In this document: one piece after another, positions 22,303-33,400 of the stretch | Layout of the letters: the number at the start of each line of letters is the position of its first letter | Numbering within the stretch: the stretch's first letter is position 1 | NCBI GenBank assembly: GCA_022410635.1 | Contig: JAJVDF010000588.1 | Span: forward strand, 726,042-790,041 | DNA: 64,000 nucleotides | DNA from: Tretioscincus oriximinensis | Lineage: Eukaryota > Chordata > Lepidosauria > Squamata > Gymnophthalmidae | Reading direction: 5' to 3' | The notes under the pieces: generated by a model | Told to the model about the DNA's origin: nothing | What the model saw: only the letters and a program-made list of their open reading frames with translations | Database searches by the model: none | Made by a program: the position numbers and the translations under genes

Positions 22303-22369
22303 TTGTGTTCTTATATTAATGGATGTTTGTATTTACAGTGTTTTACTCCATAAGAGATCCATTATATCT

Positions 22370-22645
22370 TCCTGCAAGCAGAAAAAATGTTTCCTGTGGG
22401 TGGATCTGGGCACAGATTGGCTAAAGAGATTTCCTCCTTCCCAGGGCTTGCTGCAGTGTAGTCCGCAGGGCAGGGCCCCACATATGCTGGGCAGAACATA
22501 TGCTCAGAGTACATTTCCCAGCAGGCCCCGCCAAGAGCACAACAACAGCTGTTTCACTTTCTTCCCATTTGTGCTGCTCCTGTGGGGTTTGTCAGCTTCG
22601 TGAAGCTGCTGGGCATCCAAACTTTTATAATAAGCACTTGACATT
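22370..22645 (-). repeat. Repeat Z copy, reversed
   Basis: Both inverted motifs are visible: gcagtgtagtccgcaggg and gagtacatttcccagcagg. Confidence 0.6.
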
Positions 22646-22904
22646 GTGAAAACCNACATAGAAAAATAGGCAGAAGTGCAACTCAAAACCGTAAAACAGG
22701 AATTCTGTCAGGAAGTGGAGAAACAGGAAACTGGCAGATCGTTATTGTTAACATCTGGAACCCTATCTATGGTTAACCTAAGACAATTCTAATTAATCAG
22801 TCATGATTCAGTATTGTTTGATCCTTCTTACATGTCTGGTATTCTCCCAAAGGGAAAACATATCAGAGTGTACACTTCAAAAAAGAAGAGCTATTCGCCC
22901 TTTC

Positions 22905-23010
22905 TAAATAAGTATTATTTATTTATATTTATACCCTGCCCTATACCCGAAGGTCTCAGGGCAGCCAACAGTAAAAACAATACAAAATTAGCATATTAAA
23001 ACAGTATCTG
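22905..23010 (-). mobile_element. L2-like tail fragment
   Basis: The reversed 'acccgaaggtctcagggc' module and the sequence up to it only. Confidence 0.6.
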
Positions 23011-23094
23011 AAGGTGGGAAGAAAAACGGCATTTCTTCACCCAAAAACCAGGTTAAAGAGGTTTTCTTCAAAGAATACAGTGATGGAGACAGAT

Positions 23095-23480
23095 GCACCC
23101 CAAAGGTTCTCACCTAACATCTGGGATAAAGCTTCAGACTTTTAACAACTGCTGCAGCTTCTAATACCCGTTTATCTAGCTAACAGCTTGGATAGCTTCN
23201 GGACAGGACTAGACAGGTTTATGCACCCCAAGGGTATAAATGGTTACTAGAATGAATGTCCTGAAATACCATTTGCAGGGAGTCATGAATAGGTGCATAT
23301 TTTGCCTTCTGTTCAGGCTGCCCAGGTGCATCTGGTGGGCCTGTGTGTGAGACAGAATGCTGGACTTGATGGGCTCTGCATTCATTGTGGCTCTTCTTAT
23401 GTTATCTNATGGGAAATCACTTTTTTCACATCCACTGAAGGTCCAAAGCTCTATTCAGGACTTTAGGTGGGAACCCTAAC
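23095..23480. mobile_element. MITE X copy split by CR1
   Basis: Left end 'ggttctcacctaacatctgg' at 23104 and right end 'aggtgggaaccctaac' at 23465, with a CR1 between. Other copies at 28145, 34190, 43805 and 53602. Confidence 0.55.
23195..23412 (+). mobile_element. CR1 fragment inside MITE X
   Basis: Complete 3' module from 'gctaacagcttggatagctt' side to the tail. Confidence 0.7.
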
Positions 23481-24404
23481 GGTATGGCANACTATGATGC
23501 AGAAGCAGAAGCACTTTTAACATTTGCAGGGTGCTTGTGGTTCCTAAAACCATATTCATGACTTTAATGTAGATTGAACAGTTTTCTGTGATAGTAAACA
23601 GTAAAAATAAAAAATAAAACATATTTGACCGTGTTATGTCATATGAATTCCCCTCCCTAAAAATCTGAGAAACTAGATGGTGGGAAGCCAAATGCGTGTG
23701 CAACGTGGAAACAAATGCTGCTAGACAACAGCCAATCAGAAGCTCAGAAGCTTGGCAGTCAGTGGTGAGCACTTGTTGCTAGGAAAGCATTGCCAGATGC
23801 CTGAAAATATAAGTAGGATTATTCTTTTTACTGATTGAATGGTTGGAGTTTTATGGCTGTATTAGTGGAAAGCCTGCAAAAATGCAAACTTGNGAAGGAA
23901 GGGGCTGAGGAAGGAGCTGGTGATAGCGGCAGGCAGGNCACCACAGCTGATTTGGAGCCTGCTTCCTCCAGTCTCTCTCTTCTCCGTCATGTTGTGTGGA
24001 CAGCCAGGCAGTGTATGACACTATCGCCAGGGGTGCCCATGTGTGGAGTTCAAAATTCCGATCCTTATCATTGGTCCATAAGATGAATGGCAGACCTTGG
24101 AATGTTGGACTCGCATCTTATGTGCATCTTATTAACAGGAGAAATACCAAAGGGTCACATTTCTTAAAAGGGCAATTGGAAAAAACCAGGCTGATCACAC
24201 CTTCTACATCGTTGGTTCTCCTTCTCCTGGACTGGATGATTGGTTGTAAATTGGAAANGAGAAAATCGGAGGAAACATTTTGTACAATTAATAATTACAT
24301 TCGACCTTATAAAACTGGAGTAAAGAGCCAGTTAAATATATTGGAGTTTGAAGCCCTGTAGAATGTATAAGCAAAACAAAAACTGCAATGCAGGAAACTT
24401 CTTT

Positions 24405-25275
24405 ATTATATTTGTATGTGGCATTAACACTAGTAATGCCACTAGAAATGCAACGGGCCCTAGCCCCTCCTCCTCCTTGCTCCCATCCATTCCTCCCTCT
24501 CTCCCTTGCCCCCTCCCATCCCCATTTGTCTTGCTGCTTTTTTGTTTTGTTCCTTCTTTCTGTTTTCCTTTCCTTCTTTATTATTTTTTCTTTATCGGCC
24601 TTCCTTTTCAATTTCCTTTCCCTCCCAGTACTGGTCACAGTACCAAACCCTGGGTTATTCACCATTTCTAGGCTGACTAGATGACCCCTTTTTAGGGGGG
24701 AAACCTAGTTTTGGGGTGTGTACCCACCCTCACAGGGAGGGGGTGATTTCTTCATTTTTTGCTGTGAAAAATAAAACAAAAATATTTTTTTGAATTTCTT
24801 TTAAATAATTCACTGCATCACCACTAGGGGTCTCTGGCAACCAGGGCCAGTTCCAGTAAAAAAAATTAAAATTGCAAATTTCTCATGCACTTTGAAAATA
24901 CCTCACACACTTTGAAAAAATCTCACACACTTTAAAAATTCTCAAGTGTTTCATGGATTTCTTGGGTGGGGATTTTGGAGGGGAATGCATGGTGGTGGGA
25001 GATTTGCATATTCATGAATTTGCATGANTATGCAAATTAGCATGGATATTAATCACCCAGTTTGCGCCTCAGAATATTTGGACAGTCTTACCATTTCTCG
25101 TCCGTTTCCATGCAGAGAATTGTCCATTTACTACTTCCCTCTGTTTTCTATCTTTTAGCCAGTTTCGAATCCAGGATTCTGGTCTCTGGAGGCTGCCAAA
25201 CTTCCGAGCCCTGTCATTGGTTGTTAAACCTTAGAATGTTGAACTGTCCCCCACGCCTTTTATTACTGATGATTC
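24405..25275 (+). repeat. Repeat A copy split by a hAT-like element
   Basis: Left part to 24668 and right part from 25090 match 9186-9655 in order. The stretch 23480-24400 before it is unassigned. Confidence 0.65.
24669..25089. mobile_element. hAT-like element, long form, copy 1
   Basis: Left end TAGGCTGACTAGATGA. Flanked on both sides by accatttc (24661-24668 and 25090-25097), a perfect 8-bp duplication. The interior has the 'caccactaggggtctctggcaac' block of the long form. Confidence 0.8.
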
Positions 25276-25329
25276 CACTTTCATCTGAAGGTCTTGAATC
25301 ACTGGAGTCATAGAAACATCCGTGTGAGT

Positions 25330-25475
25330 AGAAANTCCAGCAAGGGAGCTTGGAGCACTTGGAGACTAAGAGGCAGTGGACCTCAGGGTGAGACAGAAGG
25401 CTGGACTAGACGGGCTGTGGCCTGATCCAGTATGGCTCTTCTTATGCTCTTATGTTCTTAACAAGCCCCCTTGCT
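25330..25475 (+). mobile_element. CR1 tail fragment
   Basis: Ends ctcttcttatgctcttatgttctta. The following 25480-26510 has a GC-box-like ggctccgcccc near 25890 but no gene that I can support. Confidence 0.6.
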
Positions 25476-26515
25476 GGCTACAATTGAACTGCTCTCNTTT
25501 CAGCCGATCACCTCAGAATGGTGAAGGTTGGTCTGCTCTGCTAACTGAAAACAGGNGTTTTCACATATTTGAAAGAGCACTGGCTAGACTGAAGTTACTG
25601 GCAGCTTCTGCATTGTTTGATTGATAAATGCAGNCTGTATTTACAGCTGCTGCTTTAATGCTGTCAAAACCCTGTTGGTGGGCAGAACAACTGTTATGCT
25701 ATTCAAATCAGAAGTGAGTAATAGATTGCTGTGTTCAGTTCAGGGTTAAATTTCCAAAGTCTTGTTTCCTAGAGTGTCCCCAGGAATTCTGGAGGGTGTG
25801 GGGGGAGGGGGGAGCAAAGGAGGAAGGAAAGAAAACCACACCCCCGCCCACCTCCCCATTGCAATTTCCTATTAACCCTTTTCTCAGCCAGGCTCCGCCC
25901 CTTCCTTAAGAAGCTGGATTTTGAATTTCTAAACCCAGGGATTGCAACTATAGAGATGCAGTGAGTTTAAAGACTTATTTGCAAAGAGGAAGGGTGAGGA
26001 AGGCGTTTCTGAGAAAGGGAAGAGCATTTGGGTGGAAGTGGGTGGTTGGAAAGTCCAGTTCAAGGCAAGGGAGGGAGTTTCCTATTCATGGATCTGTCTC
26101 TCTCGTTTTTTTCCCTGCTGGGGTTGAGAAGAAGAAGAAGGAAAAAGAGAATACATAGATGTGATCTTTCTGCAGTACAAAAAAGCACAGGATTCCAAGA
26201 AGTCAGGGAGGGGGGTTGTTAACATAACAGGCAGGAATCTCAGGGAAGACGCCTAGAATCAGATTTCAAGACAGGTGAAAATTCAATCTGGGATTTGCTT
26301 GTGCAATAAGAAGGCTGAAATTTTTTATAATAATCCTCTGGGACTTTGTGTGCAGGGAAGCAGATTTAATATAGCTGCCACTTGTGGAAAATGTCCAGTT
26401 CCAAGAAAGGTGTTTAAGGAGGATGCAGATCAATTGGAACCTAGACTTAAATTTGCTTGTCGTATATGTGAGCTTTTTAAAAATGTATTTACAGAGAGAT
26501 GGCTGTATGGAGTGT

Positions 26516-27252
26516 TGTGGCGTCCTCCATTTTAAAGGTTTGTGTTTCTTTTATAAACTTACCAGATATCCCAGAGGGAGGGGAGAAGAGCGGGCCTGGG
26601 CAGGGGCGTGGCTTCCTGAATCCCTGTTTGGGAGGGGGCGTGGCTGCAGGAGCCAGCCAATGGGGCCTCGAGTAGTCGGCTGGTCAGCAGATAAAAGGGA
26701 AGCTGATCAGGGCTAGAGGCCTTTCTGTCGGAGAGACTTGTGGTGTAGCAAGTTGACAGAGGGGTCTGCTTCTGATCTGCCTCAGAGGGAGGGGGTGGAA
26801 GTGGATGGTGGCCTGAAGGAGTCAAAGCTGAGGCTTGACTTGGGGCTGGAACAAATAAAGTGACACAGGGCCTGTCTCTTTAAGGATCTGGAAACTAATG
26901 TTGCTCTTGCTTGGTGTGTGTGCTTGAGTCAGGCTTACTTTATAAAAGCCGAAGCTTTATTATTCTAATCTTTCTATTCCTTGTTTGTAAATAATAAACT
27001 TGTTATTTGTTTCAGTTCAAACATCTCTTTCTTTCTTTTATTTCCTTCACAACAAAATATAAGCACGCTACTGGTGGGGGCTGTGAATAAAGCCCCAACC
27101 GTGAGGTAAACTCTGAGGCCTTGTGTAGGCCGGAGGATAGTACTGTTGCTCCAAGCAGTGGTGGGTGCCGGCTTGGGCAACAGAGTGATATTGGGGCACC
27201 CCTAGCTGGGAGGGTCATCGAATAGTGGGGCCCTCAAGTGGGATTCGCCACA
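26516..27252 (+). mobile_element. Solo LTR, family A, copy 2
   Basis: Starts TGTGGCG, ends CGCCACA, flanked by agtgt on both sides (26511-26515, 27253-27257). It has GC-box-like ggggcgtggc, TATA-like agataaaagg and aataataaac. Same order of blocks as copy 1 at 10776. Confidence 0.88.
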
Positions 27253-27309
27253 AGTGTTTCGCATTTCCTAGTAGAATTTCTGCTTTTCTGGTTCTTAGTT
27301 GTATTTCTG

Positions 27310-28135
27310 CCTTTCTCTGGTCTTTTTGACGATGACAAATGTGTATTATAAAAGTTTGGATGCCCAGCATGTTCATGAAGCTGGTAGTAGCCGCAGTCCA
27401 AATGTGAGGAGAGTGAAACGGAGCTGCTTTTGTGCTAGTGGCAGGGTCTGCTGGGAAGTGTAGCAGGCAAACGGTTCAGTCGTTAAGGAGACGGTCTCTC
27501 ATCTGATTTCAATGCCCTGTGTGGGACGTGGGGAGGGGTGAGCACCTTCTACTAGCCTGTAGCTCTAGCCAACCCAGCTATTCGAAAACAAGGACTGATA
27601 GAAATTGCAACTGACTGCATCTAGATAAATGGGAACCAACACAGCCTGGTGGGGAAGATAGAATGTAAGGCTTTGGGCAAAAAATACCCTTGTAAGCTGC
27701 TTTTGAGTCCCTTTGGGTGAGAAACTAGCCTGTAGCTCTAGCCAACCCAGCTATTCGAAAACAAGGACTGATAGAAATTGCAACTGACTGCATCTAGATA
27801 AATGGGAACCAACACAGCCTGGTGGGGAAGATAGAATGTAAGGCTTTGGGCAAAAAATACCCTTGTAAGCTGCTTTTGAGTCCCTTTGGGTGAGAAAAGC
27901 GGGGTATAAAAACCCAGTTCTTCTTCTTCTAGTTCGAACAATGGGCAACCTCTTCTGCCCAGTCTGCACAGAGCTCTGGCCTGTGGACAACAACCCCCCA
28001 CCGTGCACTGCAGCAAGCCCTGGGCAGCCTCTTCTGCCTAGCCTGTGCCCAGTCCTCCCCATGGAAACCTGTTTTCTGCTTTCAGGAAGGTGGCTGAGGG
28101 AACCTTATAGAGAAGTATGGAGTGCGTGCATGTAT
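27310..28135 (+). repeat. Repeat Z copy split by a type 2 SINE
   Basis: Left part ends in ctgctgggaagtgtag; the right part resumes after the SINE near 27935 with the gccctgggcagcctcttc block. Confidence 0.6.
27455..27935 (+). mobile_element. Type 2 SINE with internal tandem duplication
   Basis: Ends ggggtataaaaacccagttcttc. The units 27551-27723 and 27724-27896 (173 bp each) look identical. Confidence 0.85.
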
Positions 28136-28144
28136 GTGTTAAGA

Positions 28145-28322
28145 GTTCCCACCTAAAATCCAAGATTGAGCTGTGTGTCTCTTATGGATATAGGTGAGAA
28201 GACTTTTCGCCAAGTGCAGCTTCCAATAGCTGCAGCAGCTGGTGTGGGTGTGAATGTGTTGCTTTTTCATACACACTAAACATCAAAAGCTTTATCTGGA
28301 TTTTAGGTAGCAACCCTAACAT
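28145..28322. mobile_element. MITE X copy
   Basis: Inverted ends: gttcccacctaaaatccaag and ggattttaggtagcaaccc. Confidence 0.6.
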
Positions 28323-28361
28323 ATACATACATGTATAATATATATATATACTATATTTGCT

Positions 28362-28612
28362 ATTTATTTATTTGTATTATATCCCTCCCTATACCCAAAG
28401 GTCTCAGGGCGGCCAACCATAGGGTGGTCCACATAGCTTTTGTTGCTTTCTCCACAACAGACACCCTGTGAAGTAGGTGGGGCTGAGAGAGTTCTAAAAA
28501 ACTGTGACTGGGCCAAGGTCACCCAGCTGGCTTTCATAGAGGAGTGGGGAATTGAACCGGGAGCTTATCAGCTGCGAGTCCAACACTCTAACCACTACAC
28601 CAAACTAGCATA
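28362..28612 (-). mobile_element. Type 1 SINE
   Basis: Full length, reversed, from tail module to tRNA-like head (taaccactacaccaaacta). Worn L2-like tails follow at 28670-28990. Confidence 0.8.
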
Positions 28613-29521
28613 GTTCAGTAACAATCCAAGCAACCTGAAAAGCAGAGGGTTGCTCATTTGACTTTTGGAGTGTTTACTTATTTATTTGCATTTTTGTCAC
28701 CCTATACCCGAAGGTTAAATCAGGGAGTTAGCAATAAAAACCAGTTAACATATTAAAACAGCCACATCTAAAAGTAGGAAAGGATATCTAAAATCTGGGA
28801 TAGAGCTTTAAACTTTTAATGGGTGTGAAAAAGTGACTTTCTCTTCAAGTGCTGTAGCCATTAGTTATTTACATTTCTATAGCACCCTGTGCCTGAAGAT
28901 CTCAGGACAGTTAACAATAAAAACAAATTAACATATTAAAACAACACTTCCTGAAAGTAGGGAAAGGAGAGCAGTTTTTGCAGGCTAAAAAGGTGTCTTA
29001 ACTTACTTACCAAGATTGCTTCTTGCAGGAATAAATAGAAGGGAGGAGAATATTGTCTATCTCTTAGAAGAAAGATAGGATAAAAATATGAACCACAATA
29101 TGGTTTATCTCATGTTGCCCTTAATTCCTTGTAATTTAATTTTGTAGGAATGCAAAAAAAAAGTAATTGAAGACTGAGAATAATCATGAAGAAGAAATTT
29201 CTTGAGCTGGTTGATTGACTACATCTTCTTTAATTCTTGGTACTACTTGTCCTCCATGAAATCTATCTCGAAATTTCATTCTGTCTCTTCCAAAATATAC
29301 GTCATAATTTGGGGAGAGTTGTGTATTCAAAGAGCAAGTATCCTTACCAAGAAATGGATTTTATCTTCTAACTCCCCTGAGTTAGAGCATATGTGGTCCC
29401 CTCCCTGTTGACATTCATCCAGGTCTCGTTGACTGTGAATGTCGGACGTTATTATCCAATCTTCTGTTGCAGCTACTGTACGTGGGATTTCAATGTATTA
29501 GGATAATAAGCAAAGTCAAAA

Positions 29522-30418
29522 ATGAAAAAGGAAGCTGGGTCAGCCCGTGTTCCTGGAGCTGAAATGGAAGGACTTGGAAATGGCTTTCATGCTGGCCAGA
29601 CTGGGACTGTGGGTGAAACTGTAACTCAGGTGAACCTTCAACATATTAAACAGGAACCAGAAGAAAAACCATTGCAAATGTGGGAAACCCAGTGGCAAGA
29701 TTTCCTCAAGGTTGCGGAATCTTCTCACTCCGTGTGGAGCAACACACAGCCCTTGTCCCCAGGCAAGGCCTCCCTTGTTCACTCAAACGTCCAACCCGAA
29801 TCAGATGGGAAGATGGGAGTCAAACCCCTGCCCGACTCCAAATGGGGGAACATTCAGCCATTGGCCCAGGGCAAGAACTCTCTCATTCACTCAGGTGCCT
29901 GCCAAGAATCCGATGGAATGACGATGGTCAAACTGTTGCCAGACTCTATGCGAGGGAACAGGCAGGGAAAGGCCTCCCTTGTTCATTCAGCTCTGCATCA
30001 GGAGTCCGGTGGGGAAAAGATAGGCAAGATGCTATCAAGTTCTGAAGAAGGAGGCCAAATGATCTCAAGAACTCTGAAGCCTGGAGAGCAGAATGTGAAG
30101 CCAGATAGTCCAAGAGGTGGAGCCGTCAACGTGGAAGTTCATCGCCAACATTTCAGGGGCTTCCGCTTTCAGGAGATGGAGGGGCCCCGAGCAGCCTTCA
30201 GCCAACTCCAGGATCTCTGCTATGAGTGGCTAAAGCCTGGAAGGCACAGCAAGGAAGAGATCCTGGAGCTGATCATCCTGGAGCAGTTCTTGGCTATCTT
30301 GCCACCCGAGGTCCAGAACTGGATCAGGAGACATGGAACAGAGACCTGCAACCAGGTGGTAGCCTTGGCTGAGGATTTCTTCCTTGGACAGCAAGAGGCA
30401 AAGAAGCAGGAAGGCCAG
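29522..30418 (+). CDS. Gene 2 exon 1: repeats and SCAN exon
   Basis: 299 codons ending phase 0 at GGCCAG|GTGAGT. The probable full exon begins at 29473 after cttctgttgcag. It contains the triplicated unit and the SCAN domain. Confidence 0.92.
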
Positions 30419-33400
30419 GTGAGTGTGTTTTCTCTACCTCAGCTTTTGCCAGGTAGGTGCCCATCAAATGTTTTGGACTAGTCCTTCAGCATAGAATGAA
30501 GGGCACGATAGATGGAAACAGTTAGAAGAAGCCAGATTACCTCAAAGAAAAGCGTTGGAGCCTGGTTATTTTACTTACCTTAGCTCAAAGAAAATGAGGA
30601 AATTGAATTTTCCCCTGTTCCCCTGGTGTCACCAATGTTCTCTATCTGAAGCATATCTCTCTTCCTCCTCTGGGATAAAATAACCAATAATTGCACTGTA
30701 TAACTTTCGTATGGTTAAGAACATAAGAATATATAAGAACCTAAGAGGACCCCTGCTGAATGGGACCGGAGCTCATCTGGTCCAGCCTTCTGTCCCACCA
30801 ACTGCACCTGGGCAGTATGGAACAGAAGAAGGCAAAATCTTGAACTGTTCTCCACTCCCTGCAAAAGGCATTTCAGGAATTTTGCCTGTTGCTCCATCTC
30901 GGAGGCAGCGTCATCCTTCCTAGTAGCTGTTTATACCCTTGATGTCCATGAACATGTTTTTTCCTCTCTTAAAGCTATCCAAACTATTGGCTACAGCTAA
31001 TAGCAGGTTACGGCTTAGTAATGATGATGATGATGATATACGTGTCAGCTCTGGAGTTTGAAGGCTCCACCGTAGCAGATGCAGCTTCCCATTCAATCGA
31101 ATATGTGATGCTTGATCCAGTGTGCAGGATTTCCTATTAAAGATTCTCCATTAATTGATTTATGGAAATGCCGTTGCTAAGGAAACGGTCTCTCGTCTGG
31201 GAGTTTGGGTTTTGATGCCCTGTGTCGGATGTGGGGAGGGGTGAGCACCTTCTACAAGCCTGTAGCTCTAGTCAACCCAGCTATTTGAAAGTAAGAATTG
31301 CAAGAAATTGCAACTAACTGTGACTAAATAAATGGAAACCTGGTGGGGAAGATGGAATGTAAGCCTTTGGGTGAAAAATACCCTTGTAAGCCGTTTTGAG
31401 TCCCTTTGGGGTATAAAAAGCCAGTTCTTTTTCTTCTTCTGAATCTTGTTCTGATTCTTCTGATTTGGCAACTCTGTCTTCTAAGCGCATCAATTACGCA
31501 CGCTGTTTTGAAGTCTAATTGAACCTCCTTTTAATATTACAGGGGTCAGAAATGTTTGACAAACTGGCATGTGATCTCTCCAAAATGGAGTGGATTTCAC
31601 AGGAGGCTAAGGAGATGGATCCGTGCGTGGAGATCAAGCCAGAGAGCATTTTGATAGGTAACATTTTCCTGTTTTGTTATGAATTTTGTGCTGTTGGGTA
31701 TCATTGTGTCAGGATGAGATCCTAATTGCTTCCTGGAGATATACCTGCAAATGGATGCAACTAGTTCAGGATGATGGAGATGGAAGTTGTAACAAACCAA
31801 CCAACCAAAAGATTGTAANAACAAATTTAAAATCAATACACAACACATAAGAAGTCACTCTGGAAGATTAAAAAAGTCCATACAGTATAAAATGTCAAAA
31901 AATATAAATCAGCAACAGTCTGGGAACAGTGCCATATTGTTTATATAGTTAGTGTGTGATCAGCAGCTTTTTACTTTCATACAAGTTTTTATCCTGTTGG
32001 TTTGTCATTCAACATTGGTTGGTGATTCGTATATTTCTGCTCCTCAAACTACCGTCTGCGGACCACATGTGGCTTGCTGAGGACATTTATCCGGCCCGCA
32101 AGATGTTGTCGCTGCCGTCTGTACTACTTAGCAGCCAGCTAGTCTCGGGCTCAAAGTAACAGTCCTTTGCCTTTTCAATAGTGCATGCGCACAAATTGTA
32201 CTTCATGACACTAGGCGGAACTAGGAATTTATTTGCAGATTTTTTTAAACTACAGTCTGGCCCTCCAACTGTCTGAGGAACAGTGAACTGGCCCCCTGTT
32301 TAAAAAGTTTGAGGATCCCTGCTCTAAACAATCAAACAAAAAAATAAACTCTCTGAACTTTCAGCCATTGAGGAAGACCTTGTACCTACCACTGGTTGAA
32401 ACACATCTGGCTTGCTGTAGAACCCTTTGGAGCCTTTGTATCCACGCCGGTTGATGATTTATATTTTTGGACATTTTACACTGTATGGACTTCTTTACTC
32501 CTCTAGAGTGACCTCTTATATGTTGTTATTTGTTTTTACGATCTCCATATTTTTTATTCTAGTATTGTACTGTTGTTCTTGTTTGTGGAGAGACCTGTTT
32601 GGTTTGTTTGGCTACTTTGGTCTTTTCTAGATTGGGATTTTTTGTGTGTCTTCAGGGGTCGATGGAAGATGTAACCTATTTCTTTCTAGGTGCTCACCCT
32701 ACCACAGGAGCTGAGAGAGTTCTGAAGAACGGTGACACTTCCAAGGTCACTCAGCTGTTTTTTTGTAGTGCAAAATCGAACCAGTAGACTTTCAGATAAG
32801 AGTCTGACACTAGACTGAGACAGAATGCTAGAGTAGAAGGGCTACAAACCTGATTCAGCAGGGCCTCTCTTACATCCTCTTATGTTCTTATTTCCATCCC
32901 TTTTTAGACATTGTTATTTGTCGTTTAGTCATCATCGTTTTTAAGTCTGTTTTTATTAGTATGGATTAAAGTCCAGAATGGAAAATCAATCAAATTTCTC
33001 TTTAACTGTCAATCTCTCTCCTCTCCCAGGGAGTGATGGAATGGAGGATGAGTATGGAGAACAATCAGCGGAATCAATTTATGGTAACTCAGAGCTGGAA
33101 ATAGAAGGGGACAGCTTTGCTGGTGCATGTGCAGCAGAGCATCAACTGGCGAACAAAATTCTGATGTGGAGAAAGACCCCCATGGCAGCATTTGGTGGTG
33201 GTGACCGCAAGGTTTCTGTCCTTCAAAGACTGCAGAAAGGGATGGTCAGGAATACATGTTCCGCTTGTGGGAAGGTGTTTACCCGCAAATCGAGCCTCAA
33301 CAGGCACTTGATCATCCACACGGGGGAGAGGCCTTATAAGTGCGCCAAATGTGGGAAAAGTTTCAATCGGAAAACCAACCTTATTGCCCACGAGATTGTC

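Noticed and set aside
22103..22603. 166-residue plus-strand open frame
   Set aside because: Crosses a CpG block, a TTTA microsatellite and Repeat Z; no conserved pattern.
29680..30045. Alternative 121-residue frame in the gene 2 exon
   Set aside because: Out-of-frame shadow of the repeated segment of gene 2.
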